From NCBI GenBank assembly GCA_009886305.1, contig QXZO01000081.1, forward strand, positions 1-6,194: a stretch of DNA of 6,194 nucleotides, given 5' to 3'. Positions 1 through 6,012 of this stretch are shown one piece after another. Position 1 is the stretch's first letter; each line of letters starts with the position of its first letter. The DNA comes from Betaproteobacteria bacterium. GTDB lineage: Bacteria; Pseudomonadota; Gammaproteobacteria; Burkholderiales; Eutrophovitaceae. Made by a program: the position numbers and the translations under genes. A model generated the notes under the pieces. It made no database searches. It saw only the letters and a list, made by a program, of their open reading frames with translations, and was not told where the DNA came from.

Positions 1-1011
1 AGAGGCATTGTCCAAATTTCGGAGTTACCCGATCCGGTTGGAGAAATTAGTGACATGCAATCGCGCCCATCAGGAATTAAAGTCGGGAAAATGCGGGTTC
101 CTATCGGAGTCATTGGAATGATCTACGAGTCGCGACCTAACGTGACCGCTGACGCCGCAGGATTGTGCTTGAAATCAGGGAACGCAGTAATTCTAAGAGG
201 GGGGTCAGAGTCAATTCATTCAAATCAAATAATTGGTCAGTGCATATCCACCGCACTAAACGGAACTGACCTTCCACAAGGAATTGTTCAAGTGGTTAAT
301 ACAACAGACCGAGATGCGGTCGGCCAACTAATCACTTTGAAAGATTGTGTCGACGTTATCATCCCCAGAGGTGGAAAAGGACTCGTAGAGCGTATTTCCA
401 AAGAAGCTACAATCCCCGTCATAAAGCATTTAGATGGCGTATGTCATGTCTATATTGACAAAGACGCGGATCTCCAAAAGGCTCTAAGCATTGCGGATAA
501 CGCTAAAACACAGCGATATGGAACCTGCAACACTATGGAGACATTATTAGTTCATGAAGCCTTAGCTTCAACATTTTTGCCAAAAATCGGAGAAATTTTA
601 TCTGCTAAAGGTGTCGAAATACGTGGTGATGATGTAACCCGAATCCATATAATTGATTCTTTCGCTGCGGCAGAATCGGATTGGGATGAAGAGTATCTAG
701 CACCTATTCTCTCGATCAAAGTAGTCTCGGACCTAAATGAGGCGATCAAGCATATAGGTACACACGGTTCTCAGCATACGGATGCAATCGTTACGCAAAA
801 TAATTCAGCTGCGAAACGTTTTATTCGTGAGGTAGACTCAAGCTCAGTAATGGTTAATGCGTCTACGCGCTTTGCGGATGGTTTTGAGTACGGACTTGGA
901 GCAGAGATCGGTATCTCAACTAATAAACTGCATGCTCGTGGTCCTGTTGGATTAGAAGGCCTGACAAATTTAAAGTGGGTTGTCTATGGTAATGGCGAGA
1001 TACGTATATAG
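1..1011 (+). CDS. proA: Gamma-glutamyl phosphate reductase (glutamate-5-semialdehyde dehydrogenase), 5'-truncated
   Basis: This cytoplasmic enzyme carries out the NADPH-dependent reduction of gamma-glutamyl phosphate to glutamate 5-semialdehyde, the second step of proline synthesis from glutamate. The reading frame is open from base 1 and the first 18 codons already match the family (LPDPVGEI), so the ATG at 55 is an internal methionine and not the start. Visible family motifs are [18 protein letters not shown] (about bases 61-114), [32 protein letters not shown] and the active-site segment [11 protein letters not shown], whose TGC codon at 526-528 encodes the expected catalytic cysteine. The C-terminal motifs [22 protein letters not shown] and [11 protein letters not shown] are intact and the protein ends normally. 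About 336 codons are present; the family is usually around 420 residues, so roughly 80-90 N-terminal residues lie outside the window. No proB is visible. The gene reads in the same direction as lpd, 62 bases downstream. Confidence 0.97.
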   Translation, partial: RGIVQISELPDPVGEISDMQSRPSGIKVGKMRVPIGVIGMIYESRPNVTADAAGLCLKSGNAVILRGGSESIHSNQIIGQCISTALNGTDLPQGIVQVVNTTDRDAVGQLITLKDCVDVIIPRGGKGLVERISKEATIPVIKHLDGVCHVYIDKDADLQKALSIADNAKTQRYGTCNTMETLLVHEALASTFLPKIGEILSAKGVEIRGDDVTRIHIIDSFAAAESDWDEEYLAPILSIKVVSDLNEAIKHIGTHGSQHTDAIVTQNNSAAKRFIREVDSSSVMVNASTRFADGFEYGLGAEIGISTNKLHARGPVGLEGLTNLKWVVYGNGEIRI

Positions 1012-1073
1012 AAGGAAAACAGAATTAAGAAGCAACACATCATCTCAAAATTTAACAGTAAAAAGAAAGAATT

Positions 1074-2840
1074 ATGCCTGTCATAAAAGTTAATGTCCCG
1101 GACGTCGGTGACTTCAAAGATATCCCGGTTATTGAAGTGCTTGTAAAACCAGGAGACGAGGTCCAAGAAGAGGATTCGTTACTTACACTGGAGTCCGATA
1201 AAGCTACAATGGATGTCCCCTCACCGCTCAACGGCACGGTAAAAGAAGTACACGTCGATATGAACGATAAAGTGTCTGAAGGACAATTAATTGTCAGTAT
1301 CGAATCGGCCACCGAACAACTTGGCGGACCCGCGGCAGCAACTGACGACTCGCCACTTAATTTATCAATAGACAACAAACCTATCCCGACTGCAACTAGC
1401 TATTCGGCTGATACCGCAATTAAAAGTGACCTCCATGCCGAAGTCGTTGTACTTGGTTCAGGGCCCGGCGGCTACACCGCCGCTTTTAGAGCAGCGGACC
1501 TAGGTAAAAAAGTCATATTGATCGAGCAACACACAACACTGGGTGGCGTATGTCTCAATGTAGGCTGCATCCCCTCCAAGGCTCTGCTCCATGCGGCTAA
1601 GGTCATCGATGAATCAAAGGAAATGGGGGAATTTGGTATTTCTTTTGGTAAACCCAAAATTGACTTGGATCAACTCAGAAATTGGAAAGACGGCATTATT
1701 GGCAAACTCACCAAAGGTTTAACGGGACTCGCAAAACAACGAAAAGTGGAGACTGTAGAAGGTAAAGGAATGTTCACTAGTCCGAACACCATTGAGGTTC
1801 AAACAGCCGAAGGTCCAAAAAGAGTCAGTTTTGATACCGCAATCATCGCTGCAGGCTCTCAGGTCACAAAAATCCCGGACATCCCATATGAGGATCCTCG
1901 GGTTATGGACTCTACTGATGCATTAACTCTACGAAATATCCCCAAGACGATGCTTGTTATTGGCGGAGGAATTATCGGTCTAGAAATGGCAACAGTGTAT
2001 CGAGCGCTCGGAACAAAAATTACCGTAGTTGAACTTGCCGATAGTTTAATTCCCGGAGCCGATAAAGATATCGTCCGTCCACTTCATAAGCGGTTACAAA
2101 AACAATGTGAGGGAATACACCTTAAAACAAAAGTCACGGCACTGACTGCCGAAAAAAACGGTTTAAAAGCACAATTCGAAGGTAATGATGCACCTAAAGC
2201 GACTTGTTACGAAAAAGTTTTAATTGCCGTAGGCAGAAAGCCGAATGGGAAGCTCATTGGGGCAGAGTCCGCTGGAATCTCCGTGGACGACTCAGGCTTT
2301 ATCCCTGTAAACAAACAGATGCAAACCAGCGTTCCTCACATCTACGCAATAGGCGATATTGTAGGGAACCCTATGCTTGCACATAAAGCCACTCACGAAG
2401 GCAAACTAGCGGCAGAAGTCATAGCGGGTCACAAGGTATCATTCGATGCGAAAACGATTCCTTCTGTTGCTTATACTGACCCGGAAATCGCGTGGATGGG
2501 CATGACTGAAACAGAAGCAAATGCTCAGAGCCTTGAATATGAAAAAGCAACTTTTCCTTGGGCAGCTAGTGGTCGATCGCTTGCGATGGGACGTGATGAG
2601 GGAATCACTAAACTATTATTCGACAAAAAAACAAACAGACTGATCGGCGCCGCGATTGTAGGCTCAAATGCTGGAGAGCTCATTGGTGAAACAGTGTTAG
2701 CACTAGAAATGGGAGCAGATGCACAGGATATTGGCTTAACGATTCATCCGCATCCAACATTGTCTGAGAGTATATTTTTTGCAGCAGAGATCGCGGAAGG
2801 GTCGATCACAGATCTCTTTATGCCAAAGAAAAAAACTTAG
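1074..2840 (+). CDS. lpdA: Dihydrolipoamide dehydrogenase (E3) with N-terminal lipoyl domain
   Basis: This flavoprotein reoxidises dihydrolipoamide with NAD+ in the pyruvate or 2-oxoglutarate dehydrogenase complexes. Residues 1-80 form a lipoyl domain with the lipoylation motif ESDKATMDVP (Lys43). A linker of about 40 residues (81-121) follows, then a complete E3: FAD-binding GSGPGGY (128-134), the redox-active disulfide in GVCLNVGCIPSK (Cys160 and Cys165), the NAD-binding GGGIIGLE (297-304), the second FAD motif YAIGDIV (424-430) and the C-terminal HPHPTLSE (558-565) with the catalytic His560/Glu565 pair. At 588 residues it has the length expected of the lipoyl-fused E3 class (plain E3 is about 470). 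The ATG at 1074 gives the complete lipoyl domain (MPVIKVNVPDVG) and follows the purine-rich stretch AAGAAAGA (1063-1070), a weak ribosome binding site. No E1 or E2 genes adjoin it; its flanks are proA and nudC. The family is certain; which complex it serves is not shown. Confidence 0.96.
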   Translation: MPVIKVNVPDVGDFKDIPVIEVLVKPGDEVQEEDSLLTLESDKATMDVPSPLNGTVKEVHVDMNDKVSEGQLIVSIESATEQLGGPAAATDDSPLNLSIDNKPIPTATSYSADTAIKSDLHAEVVVLGSGPGGYTAAFRAADLGKKVILIEQHTTLGGVCLNVGCIPSKALLHAAKVIDESKEMGEFGISFGKPKIDLDQLRNWKDGIIGKLTKGLTGLAKQRKVETVEGKGMFTSPNTIEVQTAEGPKRVSFDTAIIAAGSQVTKIPDIPYEDPRVMDSTDALTLRNIPKTMLVIGGGIIGLEMATVYRALGTKITVVELADSLIPGADKDIVRPLHKRLQKQCEGIHLKTKVTALTAEKNGLKAQFEGNDAPKATCYEKVLIAVGRKPNGKLIGAESAGISVDDSGFIPVNKQMQTSVPHIYAIGDIVGNPMLAHKATHEGKLAAEVIAGHKVSFDAKTIPSVAYTDPEIAWMGMTETEANAQSLEYEKATFPWAASGRSLAMGRDEGITKLLFDKKTNRLIGAAIVGSNAGELIGETVLALEMGADAQDIGLTIHPHPTLSESIFFAAEIAEGSITDLFMPKKKT

Positions 2841-2868
2841 AAACGCGCATTAACTAACATGTGAAACA

Positions 2869-3726
2869 GTGATGATCTTTAGTACTCCACAAAAATTTAC
2901 TCCGGCGTCAAAAAGAATCCAACCGACTGGTGCTAAAGCACTTTGGTTCATTTTTAAAAATAACGAATTGCTCGTAATAAAAAAAGTCAAGTCTGAAGAG
3001 CTCGAAATACCAAGTGTAACGAACCCCAACGAGCTAGGAATTAAAACTGGGACACAGCAATTTATTGGCCATTACAATGAGCAAGCTTGTTATACAGCTG
3101 TGGCAACCGAAATAATGACGGAGCGGGATTCGTTCATTTGGTCGGGGTTGCGTAGCTTATTTGGAAAGCTAAATGATGAACTATTTTCCGTTTCAGGAAG
3201 AGCGTACCAAATAGCTGATTGGCACCGAAGTCATCAGTATTGTGGCCGCTGCGGGACACAAAATACACTTCAAGAAGGCGAGCGATGCTTAGTGTGCCCC
3301 TCATGCGGACAGCTTCATTATCCGAGAGTTTCACCCGCCATAATGGTGATGATCCAAAAAAACGAGGAGTTTCTGCTGGCGCGTTCACCCCATTTCATTC
3401 CTGGTATGTACTCAGCACTTGCCGGATTCTCAGAGCCAGGAGAAACGCTAGAGGAGACAGTACATCGAGAGGTTTTCGAGGAAGTGGGTATACGAATTAA
3501 AAATATACGTTATTTCGCGAGCCAACCTTGGCCGTTTCCCCACTCGCTTATGATCGCGTTTCATGCCGATTACGAGTCGGGGGAAATCAATATTGATCCA
3601 AATGAAATCGAGGACGCGAACTGGTTTAATATTGATCAGTTACCAGACCGTCTTCCTGGTCTTATCAGTATATCTCGCAAACTTATTGACGCGACATTGC
3701 GTGACTTAAAAAGTCCATTAAGCTAA
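2869..3726 (+). CDS. nudC: NAD(H) pyrophosphatase / NAD-RNA decapping Nudix hydrolase
   Basis: NudC enzymes hydrolyse NADH to NMNH and AMP and, in characterised members, remove the NAD cap from the 5' end of RNA. The protein has the full family architecture: a divergent N-terminal domain (about 1-115), a zinc ribbon with CGRC (Cys125, Cys128) and CPSC (Cys143, Cys146), a complete Nudix box at 186-208 that fits Gx5Ex7REUxEExGU, and the NudC signature SQPWPFPHS at 218-226, which separates this family from other Nudix proteins. An additional cysteine, Cys140, sits just before the second zinc pair. The length of 285 is slightly above the usual 255-280. Two start codons are adjacent: GTG at 2869 and ATG at 2872. 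I see no strong Shine-Dalgarno for either, and the ATG is equally likely. The gene begins 28 bases after lpdA, so co-transcription is likely. Confidence 0.95.
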   Translation: MMIFSTPQKFTPASKRIQPTGAKALWFIFKNNELLVIKKVKSEELEIPSVTNPNELGIKTGTQQFIGHYNEQACYTAVATEIMTERDSFIWSGLRSLFGKLNDELFSVSGRAYQIADWHRSHQYCGRCGTQNTLQEGERCLVCPSCGQLHYPRVSPAIMVMIQKNEEFLLARSPHFIPGMYSALAGFSEPGETLEETVHREVFEEVGIRIKNIRYFASQPWPFPHSLMIAFHADYESGEINIDPNEIEDANWFNIDQLPDRLPGLISISRKLIDATLRDLKSPLS

Positions 3727-3804
3727 AAATTGCTCCAAGATAATTATAGAGATACACCTTTAAAAATACTGTAGTCTGCTTCAATTCACATCGAAAAACA
3801 TATC

Positions 3805-3809
3805 AAGGA
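3805..3809 (+). promoter_or_regulatory. Ribosome binding site of the OpuAC-type binding protein
   Basis: The sequence AAGGA lies seven bases before the ATG at 3817. It is the clearest Shine-Dalgarno of any complete gene in the window and fixes this start, which also gives a proper signal peptide. Confidence 0.75.
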
Positions 3810-3816
3810 TTATTAA

Positions 3817-4689
3817 ATGTCTAAGAAGTTACTGGTACGTTTCACTTTGCTTTTGAGCGTATTGATTTTTGGAAATACCGCTCATGCGCTAACAATAAAA
3901 ATTGGCCACAACAATACATCCTACGATGCAGCCACGGCCGCTCTAGTCAAAGTTGTGTTTGAGAGGTCTGGCTACAACGTATCAGAAACTAAAGGAGACT
4001 CCGAAATCCTTCTATCGATGCTAGATCGTGGAGAAATTGACTTCTACCTCTCTGCGTGGCTACCGAAGCGCGATACCGAAAGCTATGCGCCGTACAAAGA
4101 AAACTTGAAATTAATTACAGCATTATATGATGACGCATCATCTTTTTTTGCTATTCCACGCTACATACCACGATCAATGGTCAATACAGTGGAAGATCTA
4201 GCTAAGCCAGAAGTTATTGCGAAAATGAATAAGCAAATTATTCTCAACCAGCGAGATAAGATTTTAAAGAGCCAAGCACAGAAGGCTGTTGCTATACACA
4301 ACCTAGGAGATCTTGGATATGAATTGAGCGTAATGTCTTCAGCAGAATGGGATGCTGAATTAAAAAAACAATTAAAAAATAAAAGCTGGTTTTTCACGCC
4401 AATGACCAAACTGCACCGTTTAAATTTAACTAAGAAATTTAGACTTATTAAGGGTACCGAGGAAGCATTTAAGCAAAAAGACACTGCGTGGCTAGTAGGT
4501 AACAAAAAAACAGAAAAGAAAATCGCTACTCATATTTTTGAAATTATCAGCAAAATGGAGCTATCCACGAAATGGGTTGCAGAGATAAATCAAATGGTTT
4601 ACGAGAATGATTGGCCGCATTATGTCGCCGCGCGAGTCTGGATGGCCTCACATCCTTATACTGTAGAGTATTGGATTTCTGGCGAGTAA
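3817..4689 (+). CDS. OpuAC-type glycine betaine/choline-like ABC transporter substrate-binding protein
   Basis: This is a periplasmic ligand-binding protein of the OpuAC/ProX superfamily, which delivers quaternary amines (glycine betaine, choline, carnitine) to an ABC importer. Residues 1-24 are a Sec signal peptide: MSKK, a hydrophobic stretch (LLLSVLIFG) and an AHA cleavage site before Leu25. No lipobox cysteine is present, so the mature protein should be soluble. The mature domain starts with LTIKIGHNN and carries the family-typical SEILLSMLDRGEIDFYLSAWLP (about 62-83) and a C-terminal helix ending in WMASHPYTVEYW. Candidate aromatic cage residues are Trp81, Trp191 and Trp225, but the segment usually resembling WxPhw reads SWFFTPMTKLHR (190-201), so the ligand is uncertain. 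The length of 290 is normal. It is preceded by a 90-base leader after nudC, suggesting its own promoter. No permease or ATPase gene is adjacent, which makes it an orphan in this window. Superfamily confident, substrate not. Confidence 0.87.
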   Translation: MSKKLLVRFTLLLSVLIFGNTAHALTIKIGHNNTSYDAATAALVKVVFERSGYNVSETKGDSEILLSMLDRGEIDFYLSAWLPKRDTESYAPYKENLKLITALYDDASSFFAIPRYIPRSMVNTVEDLAKPEVIAKMNKQIILNQRDKILKSQAQKAVAIHNLGDLGYELSVMSSAEWDAELKKQLKNKSWFFTPMTKLHRLNLTKKFRLIKGTEEAFKQKDTAWLVGNKKTEKKIATHIFEIISKMELSTKWVAEINQMVYENDWPHYVAARVWMASHPYTVEYWISGE

Positions 4690-4741
4690 TAAGACGCAAT
4701 GCAAGGAGAGTTAAATACAGACTTTAAGCGGCAACTGATAC

Positions 4742-5305
4742 CTATTCGTCTGGCCCGGTATAGTATTTTGGATGTCTTGTTTTAACTACGATGCTATCTG
4801 AGGAGTAGGCATGACACGAATTAATTAAAGCGGGTCGCTCCTCCTTCATCCCCAGCTCTTGATCACGCCTCATACGGTCATGATACGTCGTTTGAAAAGC
4901 AGTTGTAGCAATCGGGCCAAGTAGCTCCACCATATGCGTACAACCTTGCGTACCGCCTAACGATTCGTTGATTTTTTTTCTCCACCCCCGCGCGATAGAA
5001 AGACCTATTAACCGTTTAAAATTCGGCACAACGTCACCGCACATATTGTACGGCCCCCAAATATTCCGTGCCTCAACATCAAGGACCCGCAAATCAACAT
5101 CCACGGTTAAACGAATCCACATTTCATGTATGGGATCCCCTGGTTTTACGAGGCCGCGGTCCATATTCTCAAATGGAGTGCTTTTCACATCTATCAGGGT
5201 ACCTTCAATGTCATAGTTGCCATCGTGGCGTTTGTATCCCTGAACCTCAACTCGTCTTGTATGTAATAGGTCGCGCGTAGCAGCCTTAGGTAGTGGTGTG
5301 CTCAA
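4742..5305 (-). CDS. DUF2889 domain protein of unknown function (TTG start)
   Basis: The 187-residue protein matches the DUF2889 family over its whole length as I remember it; the biochemical role is not established. Visible motifs are LHTRR (14-18), YDIEGTLID (31-39), HEMWIRLTVD (60-69), GLSIARGW (101-108), GCTHMVELLGPIATTAFQ (121-138) and NSCHAYSSDS (162-171). His60, Cys89, Cys122, His124, Cys164 and His165 could bind a metal, which is inference only. There is no signal peptide or membrane segment, so it should be cytoplasmic. The start is TTG at 5305-5303: an in-frame TAA at 5323-5321 blocks any earlier start, and the next in-frame ATG (residue 48) would remove conserved motifs. The sequence AAGGGA (5322-5317) lies 11 bases upstream of the TTG. 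The gene is divergent from the thioesterase across 86 bases and convergent with the binding protein across 52 bases. Both neighbourhoods are compatible with a role in CoA-thioester metabolism, but nothing in the sequence proves it. Confidence 0.88.
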   Translation of the reverse strand: MSTPLPKAATRDLLHTRRVEVQGYKRHDGNYDIEGTLIDVKSTPFENMDRGLVKPGDPIHEMWIRLTVDVDLRVLDVEARNIWGPYNMCGDVVPNFKRLIGLSIARGWRKKINESLGGTQGCTHMVELLGPIATTAFQTTYHDRMRRDQELGMKEERPALINSCHAYSSDSIVVKTRHPKYYTGPDE

Positions 5306-5391
5306 ATTATTCTCATTCCCTTAAAATATGCGTTAATAACTTAATTTACCGAAGGTTGCACCACTGTTTATAGGATTTTTAACCTCAGAAA
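5306..5391. promoter_or_regulatory. Divergent intergenic region between the DUF2889 and thioesterase genes
   Basis: This AT-rich 86-base gap must hold the start signals for two genes that point away from each other. Toward the thioesterase, TTTACC (5345-5350) and TATAGG (5369-5374) lie 18 bases apart and make a weak -35/-10 candidate; if used, the 5' leader would be only about ten bases. A short inverted repeat, GTTA-A-TAAC (5332-5340), sits in the middle and could be an operator, though it is short enough to be chance. On the minus strand I see no convincing promoter, only AT-rich hexamers such as TATTTT. The individual sites are tentative; that the region is a divergent promoter follows from the gene layout. 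Confidence 0.4.
5317..5322 (-). promoter_or_regulatory. Putative ribosome binding site for the TTG-started DUF2889 gene
   Basis: On the minus strand AAGGGA ends 11 bases before the TTG start at 5305, a rather long but usable spacing. A second weak element, GAG (5314-5312), lies six bases from the TTG. The nearby out-of-frame ATG (5316-5314) directly abuts AAGGGA with no spacer, which argues against it as the main start. Confidence 0.45.
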
Positions 5392-5805
5392 ATGCTGACA
5401 CCAAAACTTAAACACACTTGCGAGCTTATAATCACTTTTGGTGATTGTGATCCAGCTGGTATCGTATTTTATCCGAACTTCTATCGATTTATTGATAGAA
5501 CATTTCACGATTGGCTGAGGCAATGGGGGAGTCATGATGCGCTGGCGAACCGTGTTGACGGACTTGCACTGGGCTTGATTGAATCTGGAGCCGAATTTCA
5601 CCATGTAGTTCGAGATGGTGATAAGCTGCGAATTGAGTTATCCATCGCCAAATGGCGAAATAAGACATTCAAGATTGAATACCAAGCGTTTATAGGGGAA
5701 ACTCTATGCTTTACCGCATTCGAAGTACGCGGCATATTTCAATTCTCTAACGGCCAAATTAAAGCCGCAACCGTTGGGTCACTAAAACAAATAATTGATC
5801 CTTAA
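5392..5805 (+). CDS. Acyl-CoA thioesterase, 4-hydroxybenzoyl-CoA thioesterase (hotdog) family
   Basis: This is a single-domain cytoplasmic hotdog-fold hydrolase expected to split an acyl- or aroyl-CoA into free acid and CoA. The N-terminal segment FGDCDPAGIVFYPNFYRFID (16-35) closely resembles the active-site loop of the 4-hydroxybenzoyl-CoA thioesterase of Pseudomonas sp. CBS3; Asp20 aligns with its catalytic Asp17. Further family features are the central GAEFHHVVRDGDKLRIEL (66-83) and the segment KWRNKTFKIEY (87-97), like the KEWRRKSF stretch of that enzyme. The length of 137 is typical. The ATG at 5392 is the first start after an in-frame TAA at 5380-5382. No Shine-Dalgarno is correctly spaced; AGGA lies 16 bases upstream. 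The gene is divergent from the DUF2889 gene and its stop codon overlaps that of the DUF1289 gene. Nearby HMG-CoA lyase suggests branched-chain or aromatic acyl-CoA catabolism, but the substrate cannot be read from sequence. Confidence 0.91.
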   Translation: MLTPKLKHTCELIITFGDCDPAGIVFYPNFYRFIDRTFHDWLRQWGSHDALANRVDGLALGLIESGAEFHHVVRDGDKLRIELSIAKWRNKTFKIEYQAFIGETLCFTAFEVRGIFQFSNGQIKAATVGSLKQIIDP

Positions 5806-5987
5806 CAATCATCTGGAAGGATCTTTCGTTCTCTATCCTTAGCTGTTCGCAGTACTTCTCGCTTATCATCGTCTGACAATTCAATCCATTGACTTATCTC
5901 GTCCATTGTTCGAAAACAACCTGTACAAATCCCTGTTTTCATATTCAGTTGACAAATATCAACGCAAGGCGATTCAATAGTACTCAT
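5802..5987 (-). CDS. DUF1289 family small four-cysteine protein
   Basis: This 61-residue protein matches the DUF1289 family, short proteobacterial proteins with four conserved cysteines presumed to bind a metal or an Fe-S cluster; the function is unknown. The sequence shows SPCVDIC (6-12), GICTGCFRT (19-27) and DEISQW (29-34), giving Cys8-x3-Cys12-x8-Cys21-x2-Cys24. After that comes a charged helical tail (SDDDKREVLRTAKDRERK). Length and motif order are normal, so it is complete. The ATG at 5987-5985 has no good Shine-Dalgarno before it. It lies 25 bases downstream of the HMG-CoA lyase gene on the same strand, so it is probably translated from that transcript. Its stop overlaps the thioesterase stop by four bases. 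Confidence 0.9.
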   Translation of the reverse strand: MSTIESPCVDICQLNMKTGICTGCFRTMDEISQWIELSDDDKREVLRTAKDRERKILPDDC

Positions 5988-6012
5988 ATCACAATTAATT
6001 CAAGCAAAAATA

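Noticed and set aside
55..57. ATG at 55 as the start of proA
   Set aside because: The frame is open to base 1 and the upstream codons encode conserved ProA sequence, so the gene is simply cut by the window edge.
1052..1378. Minus-strand open frame of 108 codons over the start of lpdA
   Set aside because: Its Ser/Thr-rich composition is the complement of the lipoyl domain and linker codons; no motif or start signal supports it.
3134..3388. Minus-strand open frame of 84 codons inside nudC
   Set aside because: It lies wholly antisense to a well-conserved nudC, shows no recognisable motif and has no ribosome binding site of note.
3219..3500. Plus-strand open frame of 93 codons in another frame of nudC
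   Set aside because: It is an out-of-frame shadow of the zinc ribbon and Nudix box; the composition is Arg/Ser-rich with no family features.
3740..3747. Palindrome ATAATTAT upstream of the binding protein gene as an operator
   Set aside because: It is eight A/T bases in an AT-rich leader, easily expected by chance, and I could not place a convincing promoter around it.
4161..4505. Minus-strand open frame of 114 codons inside the binding protein gene
   Set aside because: It is antisense to a gene with clear signal peptide and family motifs, and its hydrophobic look follows from the complementary codons.
4701..4709. Shine-Dalgarno-like AAGGAGAG after the binding protein stop
   Set aside because: No ATG, GTG or TTG start at a suitable distance opens a frame of meaningful length.
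4705..4725. TTAAA-TACAGAC-TTTAA as a terminator between the binding protein and DUF2889 genes
   Set aside because: The stem is only five A-T pairs and has no T run on either side, so it is too weak to call an intrinsic terminator.
5368..5604. Minus-strand open frame of 78 codons over the start of the thioesterase
   Set aside because: It is antisense to the conserved active-site region and would occupy the divergent promoter; no family features.
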